DNA of 64,000 nt from NCBI RefSeq assembly GCF_030409835.1, contig NZ_JAUFQO010000004.1, positions 744,001 through 808,000 on the forward strand. The letters are read 5' to 3'. How positions within the stretch are numbered: the first letter of the stretch is position 1; each line of letters opens with the position of its first letter. This document shows, one piece after another, positions 7,780 to 16,278 of this stretch. Position numbers and translations under genes: made by a program. This DNA is from Lutimonas halocynthiae. Its GTDB lineage: Bacteria > Bacteroidota > Bacteroidia > Flavobacteriales > Flavobacteriaceae. The notes under the pieces are model-generated. The model ran no database searches, was not told the origin of the DNA, and saw nothing but the letters and a program-made list of their open reading frames with translations.

Positions 7780-9222
7780 ATGGCAAAAACTAAATATGAA
7801 TGGAATGGGATAAACCTCGAGGATCAACGACTCATTATGGACCCACCGGCAGATGATGCTATTAAATCTCTTTTTTCTGAAAAGAAAGATATGAGACATC
7901 TTACAGGATTACTAAAGAAAATGGCAAAAAATGATGATATGGTCGGTATGGTCAAAAACGATGATGTCGTTTCTTCTGAATTACCCAAAGCTTTGCAAGA
8001 TTTAATAAAGGAAGAACTCGATTTCAAGTTTAGTGATACAGATATCGAATACTTCAATCAGACACAAAAAATTTGGGAGAAAAAAGGTATGAAATTTATC
8101 TTCATCCTCTTTTTCAGAGCGCTTCCTTATACATATAGAGCTGAAAAACCGGCCAATGTTTTACGAATGACCAAGTTATTGATTACCCATGCGGAAAGAC
8201 GCATTTTTGAAACAGCCCAATTCGTTTTTGATGTCATGGACAAAAATTGGTGGACACCTGAAAATAAAGGAATTCTTACCGCGACAAAAATTCGCATCAT
8301 GCACGCAGGGATGCGGCATGTCATTTTAGACGACAATACATCTGATGATCAATGGAATCCTGAATGGGGAAAACCAATTAGTCAGGAAGATTTAATAGCC
8401 ACGAATCAGGTTTTCTCACTTGAATTCTTTCATGGCCTTCAAATACTAGGGGATGATCTCAGCCCTGAAGAACAAACGGCCTGGTTCCATACCTGGAAAA
8501 CCATAGGCAAAATTATGGGGGTTAAAGATGACCTCATCGCTAAAAATGTTGAAGATGCATGGAAGCTTCAGCATACGGTTTATGCTCATCTATTTAAAGA
8601 CAAATCACATTCAGGAATTATGTTGGCCGAAGCCTTGGTTGAAACGATGAATACCTTCCATTTACCTACGAAGCTGACGCTGATAATGATGAGGAGAATG
8701 CTTCATGATGAACAATTTCCGGACAGTTTCGAAAAAATGCTGGGGCCATCATATAAAGATGAATTCCCAGAACTTTTTGTTATTCACGCTACTACTGAAG
8801 AAAGGAATAAACATGAAGAAGAACTTCGCAGACATCACCATACTGAGCTAAAGGATTATTATCAGAAATTAAATGAAGAAAAAAAGACTATCATTCAAGA
8901 TGGAATTGATAATAAACAGAATGAACCAGTTGCTCATAAGGGCTGGTTTCAAAAAATAGTTGATTTCCTAATGAATCTTGTTGGGATCTCTCAAAAAGAA
9001 CAGCATTTAATAGACGTTCATATTGGTTTATTGCACAATGTCTTGCATCACAAAGATACTGGCGACCCTTTAGAACAACTCGAAGAGGAAATGATACTGG
9101 ATTCCATGTCTGCTATGGGTGGTATCATGATTGCCATTTTAAATGGACATTTCCGAAAAGGAAAAGAGACAGGATTTCGAATTCCTAAAACATTACAAGA
9201 CAACTGGCAATTAAAAGGTTAA
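7780..9222 (+). CDS. MpaB/Lcp-like oxygenase (DUF2236 family)
   Basis: A 480-residue protein of the DUF2236 family, which includes fungal MpaB' and the rubber oxygenase Lcp, haem-b enzymes that cleave isoprenoid double bonds. Signatures: FFRALPYTYRAEKPANVLRMT near 107, TATKIRIMHAGMRHVIL near 168 (conserved Arg and His region), and NQVFSLEFFHGLQILGDDLSPEEQTAWFHTWKTIGKIMGV near 209 (proximal helix with the His). Family members use O2 on hydrophobic polyprenyl substrates. No signal peptide is visible, unlike secreted Lcp. It starts an operon with a methyltransferase (11 bp gap) and a giant kinase-cyclase. The substrate is unknown; an internal lipid or isoprenoid is a guess. Confidence 0.85.
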   Translation: MAKTKYEWNGINLEDQRLIMDPPADDAIKSLFSEKKDMRHLTGLLKKMAKNDDMVGMVKNDDVVSSELPKALQDLIKEELDFKFSDTDIEYFNQTQKIWEKKGMKFIFILFFRALPYTYRAEKPANVLRMTKLLITHAERRIFETAQFVFDVMDKNWWTPENKGILTATKIRIMHAGMRHVILDDNTSDDQWNPEWGKPISQEDLIATNQVFSLEFFHGLQILGDDLSPEEQTAWFHTWKTIGKIMGVKDDLIAKNVEDAWKLQHTVYAHLFKDKSHSGIMLAEALVETMNTFHLPTKLTLIMMRRMLHDEQFPDSFEKMLGPSYKDEFPELFVIHATTEERNKHEEELRRHHHTELKDYYQKLNEEKKTIIQDGIDNKQNEPVAHKGWFQKIVDFLMNLVGISQKEQHLIDVHIGLLHNVLHHKDTGDPLEQLEEEMILDSMSAMGGIMIAILNGHFRKGKETGFRIPKTLQDNWQLKG

Positions 9223-9233
9223 AAATATATTAA

Positions 9234-10085
9234 ATGGATATAAACTATAAAGAATCAATTATAAGTTATTATGATAATACGCGCCTAGACTACAGGCTTT
9301 TATGGTATAGAAATAATCACAATTCTGTTCATTTCGGATTCTATGATGACGAAGTAACAACGCATAAGGAAGCGCTTTTAAATCTGAACAAGGTGCTTGC
9401 AAAAACAGGTGAAGTTAAAGATGGTGATGTCATATTAGATGCTGGCTGCGGCCGAGGAGGCAGTTCCATCTGGCTCGCTGAGAATTATAATGTTGAAGTA
9501 GAAGGCATTACCTTAGTGCCTCATCAGGTAGAAAAAGCAAAAAAACTGGCTTCTAAAAAACAGCTTAACGCCAAGGTAAATTTTTCTGAACAGGATTATT
9601 GCAAAACTAATTTTGAAGATGAGAGTTTTTCAGTCATCTGGGCCTGCGAAAGTATGTGCCATGCCATGCATAAAGCCGATTTTTATAAAGAAGCTTATCG
9701 CCTTTTAAAACCTGGAGGACGATTGGTTTGTGCTGATTATATAAGAACAGACCGCCCTTTAGCAGCTGAAGGAGAAGCATTATTGCACTCGTGGCTGGAT
9801 GGATGGTCAATTAATGATATTGATACCTATCCAGAACATGAGAAAAATGTAAAAGATGCGGGTTTCACCTCTTTTAAATTAGATGATATTACAAAATTTA
9901 CAGAGCCTTCATTGTCACACCTTCACTCCATGTCAAATAAGCTATGGGGCTTGGGAACTTTTCTAAGAAAAATAGGCTTGCGCAATGATGTGAACCACGG
10001 AAATCATTTGGCATCCATCAAACAATATGAAGCCCTGCAAGACAAATTATGGTATTACGGTTTACTACAGATAATAAAAGATTAA
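9234..10085 (+). CDS. SAM-dependent methyltransferase (sterol/tocopherol MT-like)
   Basis: A 283-residue class I methyltransferase. Motif I is VILDAGCGRGGSSIWLA near residues 67-83, the acidic loop is VEGITLVPHQVEKAKKLA, motif II region is FSVIWACESMCHAMHKADFYKEAYRLLKPGGRLVCADY. The CESMCHA and LKPGGRL segments resemble sterol C-24, gamma-tocopherol and other small lipid methyltransferases. It sits 11 bp after an MpaB/Lcp-like oxygenase and 3 bp before a kinase-cyclase chimera, so the operon may oxidise and methylate a small lipophilic molecule; this is inference from neighbours only. In Mpa biosynthesis oxygenase and O-methyltransferase steps also co-occur, but no sequence here shows the same pathway. 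Confidence 0.85.
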   Translation: MDINYKESIISYYDNTRLDYRLLWYRNNHNSVHFGFYDDEVTTHKEALLNLNKVLAKTGEVKDGDVILDAGCGRGGSSIWLAENYNVEVEGITLVPHQVEKAKKLASKKQLNAKVNFSEQDYCKTNFEDESFSVIWACESMCHAMHKADFYKEAYRLLKPGGRLVCADYIRTDRPLAAEGEALLHSWLDGWSINDIDTYPEHEKNVKDAGFTSFKLDDITKFTEPSLSHLHSMSNKLWGLGTFLRKIGLRNDVNHGNHLASIKQYEALQDKLWYYGLLQIIKD

Positions 10086-10088
10086 CTA

Positions 10089-13000
10089 TTGAATTCAAAG
10101 GAAAACATATCATTTGAGGGATATTCAATTTTGAAAATCCTGAATATAAATAAGCAGCATGAAATTTGGTTGGCAAATCGTGAAATCGATAATCAAAAAG
10201 TGGTGTTGAAAAAATCCATATTGCATAATGAGAACTTTCCTAACACTTCAAAATTTGGTCATGAATATGATATTTTAAAAGACCTCGATCATGATGGAAT
10301 TCCTAAAGTTCATGAAATAGTTTTTCGAGGAAAGAATATCGCTCTTGTCCAAGAATTTATTGAAGGAACCGATTTAAAAGAATCCATTTTCAAAAAGAAT
10401 ATATTTATTGATGATGTCCTGGATATTTCAATTCAACTTGCAGATATTTTACATTATATACATGAGAAAGGAGTAATACACAAGGATATCAACCCATCTA
10501 ATATAATGCTAACTAAAGATGGAAAAGTAAAATTGATAGATTTTGAAATCTCATCAAATCTTCATTCAGAAAGCAATGACATGCTGAATGTAGATCAAAT
10601 TGAAGGTACCTTAAACTATATTTCACCTGAACAGACCGGCAGAACAGCATATTTGGTAAAACACCAATGTGACTTTTATTCTTTGGGTATTTTACTTTAT
10701 GAATTAGTGGCTGGGAAACCTCCATTTGATTCAATTGATTCATTGGAGATTATTCATTTTCATCTTTCCAGAATACCTACTTCTTTGAATACAATTCTTT
10801 CAGACCTACCCGATGGACTGGAAGAGGTTATTTCTAAATTAATGGAAAAAAATCCGGAAGATCGCTATCAGAGTGCTAAGGGTTTAAAACACGATTTGGA
10901 GCTCATTCGTCAACATGTAAAGGCCAAAAAATCATTAATTGATTTTTCCCCAGGAGCAAAGGATAGTTCGGGTGAATACAAACAGAGTCAGAAACTTTAC
11001 GGTCGGGAGAATGAAAAAAAAGAGCTGTTAAATTACTATGACAATCTTACGATATTACAATCTGCTCTTGTATTGGTTGCAGGCTACTCTGGGGTAGGTA
11101 AATCTGCACTTATCAGGCATGTCAAATTCCCAATTATTCAAAAAGGAGGCACTTTTTTAAGTGGTAAATTTGACCAGTTTAAACAGGATATCCCTTATTA
11201 TGCATTTATTGAAGGGATAGAAGAGTTTATCAAAAATCTGCTTTCGGAGCCCGATGAAGTAATTGAAATCTGGAAAAATAAAATAGAACTGTTACTAGGG
11301 GATAATATCGGATTAATCGCTGAAGTAATTCCGCTGATATCAAAAATCATTAAAAAATACCCTGAGGTACCCATGCTGCAACCAGCAGAACAAGAATCAA
11401 GATTCAATATGGTACTGCTTGATTTTATTACGGCATTTAGCACTGAGGAAAAACCTTTGGTAATATTTCTTGATGATTTACAATGGGCCGATCTGTCTTC
11501 TTTGAACCTGGTAAAAAGAATTATTGAAAAGCCAAGAAAAAATAACATTCTTATCCTTGGAGCCTACAGGGATAATGAGGTGGAAAAAGGGCATCCATTA
11601 CTGATTACTTTAAAGCAAATTGATGATGCTAATAAAAAGGTTAAAACGATTCATCTAAAGCCATTGGATGAGAATATTACCTGCTTGATTACTTCCGATT
11701 CTTTTGCAATGCCTAAAGATCAGGCATCAATTCTGGGGGAAAAAGTATTTCTAAAAACTAAAGGAAATCCCTTTTTCATTCACAGTTTTCTGAGATCACT
11801 ATTTGACAAAGGGCTTATATGGAAGGATAAGAATGAAGATTGGGTTTTTGATTTAAACCAAATTGAAAATTTAAGTTATACCGAAAATGTCATTGATCTG
11901 TTGACAGAGGGATTGATTGTACTTCCTTATGCTACACAAGAAGTTTTAAAGTATGGAGCCGTTCTGGGTAACACTTTCAAACTAAAAGAGCTTATTCAGG
12001 TAACTGGCAAATCCCCGGCAAGTATATATGACTCATTAAAAACCGCTATTAAAGAAGGGCACATAAATGCTTTAGATAAAAAATACCGGTCTCTGGCATT
12101 TAGTGGAATCAATCAAAATGCTGATATAGATTACAACCTGGCAGATTTCTCTGCACAATTCACTTTTACCCATGATAAAGTTCAACAGGCAGCTTATAAT
12201 TTAATCGAAGATTCCAAACTGGCCCCAATGCATTTGCATATTGGTCGGCTCATGTTAAAGAACAAGAGTGAAAATGAATTACAAGAAGGCGTTTTTGAAT
12301 TACTGAATCATTTTGCTTTAAGCCTTGATTTAGTTGAAAATCATGAAGAAAAAGAGAAAATAGCAAACATTTGTCTTATCGCTGGAAAAAAAGCGAAAGA
12401 ATCAATTTCTTATGATTTAGCGGTTCGATTTTTAGAAATGGGAAAAACATTACTTGGACCCAACAGCTGGCCTTCAAACTATGACTTGACCTATAATATT
12501 TTAAAAGAACTGGGAGAATGTGAGTATTTAAATCACAATCCTGATAAAGCTGAAGAGTACCTTAAGTTAGTTTTAAACAATGCTAAAACCAATTATGATA
12601 AACTCAAAGTTTATTCAGTTCATACGTCGCTTTATTTAAAAATTGGTAATTCACAAGAGTCACTTCGCTTAGCTCTCGAAGCTGCTAAACTTTATGGAAT
12701 TCGCTTTCCTAAAAACAAAATATTAATTCAAACAGGTGCACTGCTGAACCTGATGAAGTATATTATTTTGTTTTCAACTAAATATAAAAAACCGGAAGAT
12801 TTTGCACGAATAAAAGAATCGACTGATGAGGAAAACATTGCTCTAGGGAAATTAATGATAGACCTTGCTTCAAGCGCCTATACGACAAATCAAAATCTAA
12901 TGATGATGGTCGTTTTGCGAATCATAAAGATCTCTCTTCAGAAAGGACTTACAGATGCAAGTGGCTGGGGATTTTCAGGATTGTCAACCGTTGTTTTATC

Positions 13001-15296
13001 GGCTTTAAAGCTCCAAAACAAAGGGTTAAGTCTTTGGAAACTCACTATAGAGCTAAATAAAAAAACAAAATCTCCTATTATTAAATGGAGACTGAATTAT
13101 CTTGTTACTTGCTTTGGGAATACTTGGAGAAAACCATATCGTGATGACTTCCAAAATATACTTGATACAATAAAAGCTTGTGTTTTAAACGGCGATCAAA
13201 TATTTACAGGATACAGCGTTTCTGTATACCAAAGGTTTCAATTTATTGCTGGAATTAATTTGAATATCCTCATCAAAGATTCAGAAGAGCATATTTCTTT
13301 GATTGAAAAAGGATTGGGTGGATTTGATTTCTTTCAATGCTTTCATCAGATGGCAAAGGGACTTACGGGTCAGACGAATAACAACACTTGGAACGATGAG
13401 CATTTTAATGGTGAAAAAGAATTAAAGCGGATTGAGGAAGAAGGCAATTATACCAAACTTGGCTTTTTTCATACAGCACGTTTGACATCTTTATATTACT
13501 TCGAAAAATATGATGAAGCCGTCCAAGAAAATGAACTGGTTTTAAAATATAAGGATAATTTTGTTGGCGAATTATGTGAAGTATTACATGCCTTTTATAC
13601 ATCACTTTCAATTTCTGCGACTTATTCAGGTATGGATTCAAAGGATAAGAAGAAATACCTCAAAGTATTCAAAACGTTCTTAAAAGATCTAAAATTATGG
13701 TCAAAGGGTTGTCCTGAAAATCACTTACAACATTATCAGTTAATTCAGGCCGAATACTTTTTTATCCAGGACGATTTTGAAAATGCTATTCTCAGTTACG
13801 AAAAATCAATCAAAACCGCCTCAGAAAACAAGTTTAAGTATGTTGAAGCAATTGCAAACGAAAGAGCTGCTTTCTTATGTCATTCCAAGCAATTGACCAA
13901 ACAAAGTATGACTTATCAAAGTGAGGCTTGGGATGCTTATTACGAATGGGGATGTTCCATCAAATGCGATCAGCTTATTAACGATTATCCAGAAATGGGT
14001 AAACTAAAGTCAAAACAGAAAAACATAAAAGATTTCTCTCTAAGTTCGGTAACTTCAACATCAAGCCGTTCTGCATTAGACCTTGCTAGTGTAATAAAAG
14101 CTTCTCAAAGTATTGCGAGTCAAGTGAAATATTCTGACTTGTTAAAAAAATTATTGCAAATCACTATTGAAAATGCAGGTGCTGAAAGAGGCGTACTTCT
14201 GCATCAAAAAGGTGATAAATTATGCATTGAAGCGGAAGGAGTTAGTGGCAATCAAGAAATCAAAATTCTTCCTTCAATACCATTTGATCAGTCTGATTTG
14301 GTGCCACATACCTTTATTAATTACAGCAGGCATTCTGACGAAAGTGAAGTAGTAAATGATGCCAGTATTGAAGAACGCTTTAATAATGATCCATTTGTAA
14401 TAAAGAACCAAACCATTTCGATGATGTGTGTTCCTTTGACTTCTCAAGGAAAGACCAACGGCTTACTATATCTTGAAAACAACCTGTTAAAAGGCGTGTT
14501 TAATCGAAATAGAATCAATTTACTGCAAATGCTTTCCGGGCAAATTGGGATTTCTATAGACAATGCCCTGCTTTATGAAAACCTCGAAGAAAAAGTGGTG
14601 GAAAGAACCAAGGAAATTGAAAAACAAAAATTAGAAATTGAGGAACAAAAAGAAAAATCAGATTCGCTTTTATTGAACATATTACCAAAACATGCTGCCG
14701 AAGAACTGAAGAGCACGGGTAGTTATAAGGCACAAAGCTATGATAATGTGTCTGTTATGTTTTGCGATATTGTTAGTTTTACGAAACTTGGAGAAAGCAT
14801 GGATGCCGATATGCTGGTTAATGAATTACATGAGTTTTTCTCTGGAATAGATGATATTATTTTAAAATATAAAATTGAAAAAATAAAAACAATTGGAGAT
14901 TCATACTTATGTGCCTCTGGTCTGGATGAAGGTGAAAATAATGAATCTACTATTAACATGATAAATGCTTCAAATGAAATATTGAAGTTTCTTAAAGCAT
15001 TAAACCAGACTAAAGAAAAAGAAAACAGACCCAATTTTATTGTCCGTATCGGAATTCACACAGGTCCGGTGACTGCCGGAGTGGTGGGCAAAAGCAAGTA
15101 TGCTTATGATATATGGGGAGACACAGTAAATACTGCATCACGTATGGAGAGCAGTGGAACTCCAGGGAAAATAAATGTTTCAGGTGACACGTATCAAATT
15201 ATTAAAGATGATTTTGATTGTGAATACCGAGGGAAAATAAAAGCCAAGAACAAAGGAGAAATTGACATGTTTTATGTCAACTCTTTAAAAGTTTAA
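10089..15296 (+). CDS. Ser/Thr kinase - AAA ATPase - TPR-like - GAF - adenylate cyclase chimera
   Basis: A 1735-residue cytoplasmic signalling protein; the start is TTG, 3 bp after the methyltransferase stop, and no in-frame ATG precedes the kinase. Domains: Ser/Thr kinase about 10-275 (HKDINPSNIML catalytic loop, DFE in place of DFG, GTLNYISPEQTGR); AAA/NACHT-like ATPase about 300-560 (Walker A GYSGVGKSAL near 331, Walker B LVIFLDDLQWAD near 457); a long helical repeat region to about 1310; GAF about 1334-1495; coiled coil; class III cyclase 1550-1735 with FCDIVSFT, KIKTIGDSYL and AYDIWGDTVNTASRM, i.e. adenylate specificity. The kinase-AAA-GAF layout resembles large cyanobacterial and proteobacterial kinase-histidine kinase hybrids, but here the output is a cyclase. 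Probably it reads an internal ligand and makes cAMP. Confidence 0.93.
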   Translation: MNSKENISFEGYSILKILNINKQHEIWLANREIDNQKVVLKKSILHNENFPNTSKFGHEYDILKDLDHDGIPKVHEIVFRGKNIALVQEFIEGTDLKESIFKKNIFIDDVLDISIQLADILHYIHEKGVIHKDINPSNIMLTKDGKVKLIDFEISSNLHSESNDMLNVDQIEGTLNYISPEQTGRTAYLVKHQCDFYSLGILLYELVAGKPPFDSIDSLEIIHFHLSRIPTSLNTILSDLPDGLEEVISKLMEKNPEDRYQSAKGLKHDLELIRQHVKAKKSLIDFSPGAKDSSGEYKQSQKLYGRENEKKELLNYYDNLTILQSALVLVAGYSGVGKSALIRHVKFPIIQKGGTFLSGKFDQFKQDIPYYAFIEGIEEFIKNLLSEPDEVIEIWKNKIELLLGDNIGLIAEVIPLISKIIKKYPEVPMLQPAEQESRFNMVLLDFITAFSTEEKPLVIFLDDLQWADLSSLNLVKRIIEKPRKNNILILGAYRDNEVEKGHPLLITLKQIDDANKKVKTIHLKPLDENITCLITSDSFAMPKDQASILGEKVFLKTKGNPFFIHSFLRSLFDKGLIWKDKNEDWVFDLNQIENLSYTENVIDLLTEGLIVLPYATQEVLKYGAVLGNTFKLKELIQVTGKSPASIYDSLKTAIKEGHINALDKKYRSLAFSGINQNADIDYNLADFSAQFTFTHDKVQQAAYNLIEDSKLAPMHLHIGRLMLKNKSENELQEGVFELLNHFALSLDLVENHEEKEKIANICLIAGKKAKESISYDLAVRFLEMGKTLLGPNSWPSNYDLTYNILKELGECEYLNHNPDKAEEYLKLVLNNAKTNYDKLKVYSVHTSLYLKIGNSQESLRLALEAAKLYGIRFPKNKILIQTGALLNLMKYIILFSTKYKKPEDFARIKESTDEENIALGKLMIDLASSAYTTNQNLMMMVVLRIIKISLQKGLTDASGWGFSGLSTVVLSALKLQNKGLSLWKLTIELNKKTKSPIIKWRLNYLVTCFGNTWRKPYRDDFQNILDTIKACVLNGDQIFTGYSVSVYQRFQFIAGINLNILIKDSEEHISLIEKGLGGFDFFQCFHQMAKGLTGQTNNNTWNDEHFNGEKELKRIEEEGNYTKLGFFHTARLTSLYYFEKYDEAVQENELVLKYKDNFVGELCEVLHAFYTSLSISATYSGMDSKDKKKYLKVFKTFLKDLKLWSKGCPENHLQHYQLIQAEYFFIQDDFENAILSYEKSIKTASENKFKYVEAIANERAAFLCHSKQLTKQSMTYQSEAWDAYYEWGCSIKCDQLINDYPEMGKLKSKQKNIKDFSLSSVTSTSSRSALDLASVIKASQSIASQVKYSDLLKKLLQITIENAGAERGVLLHQKGDKLCIEAEGVSGNQEIKILPSIPFDQSDLVPHTFINYSRHSDESEVVNDASIEERFNNDPFVIKNQTISMMCVPLTSQGKTNGLLYLENNLLKGVFNRNRINLLQMLSGQIGISIDNALLYENLEEKVVERTKEIEKQKLEIEEQKEKSDSLLLNILPKHAAEELKSTGSYKAQSYDNVSVMFCDIVSFTKLGESMDADMLVNELHEFFSGIDDIILKYKIEKIKTIGDSYLCASGLDEGENNESTINMINASNEILKFLKALNQTKEKENRPNFIVRIGIHTGPVTAGVVGKSKYAYDIWGDTVNTASRMESSGTPGKINVSGDTYQIIKDDFDCEYRGKIKAKNKGEIDMFYVNSLKV

Positions 15297-15317
15297 CAGA
15301 GACTTCTTTTTCTCAGA

Positions 15318-16061
15318 CTAGAACTGTGAATAATCCAAAGGCTTCAAAAATATTCTAGTGATACTGCTCACCGTATTGGCATATTCTTCAAGTTTTATAA
15401 TTCGCTTCCATTCAGGATGCGGACCAAACTTAGACCAGGCCTCTTTGTGTGCTTCCATATCTTTAAAGGCCAATAAGTAAGTCAAACAAGGCATTTGATC
15501 TCCAGAAATATTTGCTCCAAAAAACACCATTGGTAATCCGGCATCCTCAAAAATTTGAAACTCATGATCATTAAACATTTTCACTTTTCGACGGAGTGCA
15601 TCTTCGTTATAAGCTTCATAAATGCGTAATTCAAGTACGCCAGCATCTTCTGAAGGCTTGACCAAATTCGTAAATTCAGTAGAAGCTCTGATTAACGAAC
15701 TTGATACTCTTTTAAACGGAATCTCCTCGGGTGGCGCGTTCAAATAAGAATCAGCTGCCTCTGCAAAGGCCACATCCTTAAGTAGTGCTGCTTCAACTCC
15801 TGAAAAGGCCTGTATATCATCATAAGTAATTAATAAGTATATTTTTTTAGGCAAGGCTTGTCCGAGTTCTTCAAAAACGCCCACATGCTTAACCCCTTGT
15901 CGATTTAGTGCCGGTATCAAAGCATTTTGAAAATGGTCATGCAATACTTTCTCAGGTTTGAAAAAATCCATTTCATAAACTCGAAGTTCATATATTTCAG
16001 ATTGACTGTAAGTGCTCACAAAAAAGAACAGAGAAAAAACGAGTAAAAATATTCTGGCCAT
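15318..16061 (-). CDS. Exported NIPSNAP-domain protein
   Basis: A 247-residue protein with a signal peptide (ARIFLLVFSLFFFVSTYSQ) and two ferredoxin-like NIPSNAP modules. The first begins IYELRVYEMDFFKPEKVLHDHF near 22, the second LELRIYEAYNEDALRRKVKMFNDHEFQIFEDAGLPMVFFG near 140. NIPSNAP domains belong to the dimeric alpha-beta barrel superfamily; exported Bacteroidota members have no known reaction. It converges with the kinase-cyclase gene with a 21-bp gap. A second exported protein at 51621-52391 has a similar overall plan. Confidence 0.88.
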   Translation of the reverse strand: MARIFLLVFSLFFFVSTYSQSEIYELRVYEMDFFKPEKVLHDHFQNALIPALNRQGVKHVGVFEELGQALPKKIYLLITYDDIQAFSGVEAALLKDVAFAEAADSYLNAPPEEIPFKRVSSSLIRASTEFTNLVKPSEDAGVLELRIYEAYNEDALRRKVKMFNDHEFQIFEDAGLPMVFFGANISGDQMPCLTYLLAFKDMEAHKEAWSKFGPHPEWKRIIKLEEYANTVSSITRIFLKPLDYSQF

Positions 16062-16278
16062 GATTTTTAAGATTAATTATTGATTATTTAAAGATACTAT
16101 TTTAAATAATTTTATAATTATAAATCTCTAGATATTAGATTCCAAGCCATAAATAGCTACAAGGTAGAAACAGAAAAAATGGCAGTAAGGTCTTAGATCT
16201 TACACCTCCTTTTTTAGAATCATTCTACTATAAAAACTCAAAAATTAATCTTAACTTTAAAGATAAATCATCCCAGAG

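Noticed and set aside
9234-15296. Known mycophenolate-type gene cluster
   Set aside because: Only the MpaB-like fold and a generic methyltransferase coincide; no polyketide synthase or prenyl transferase is present.
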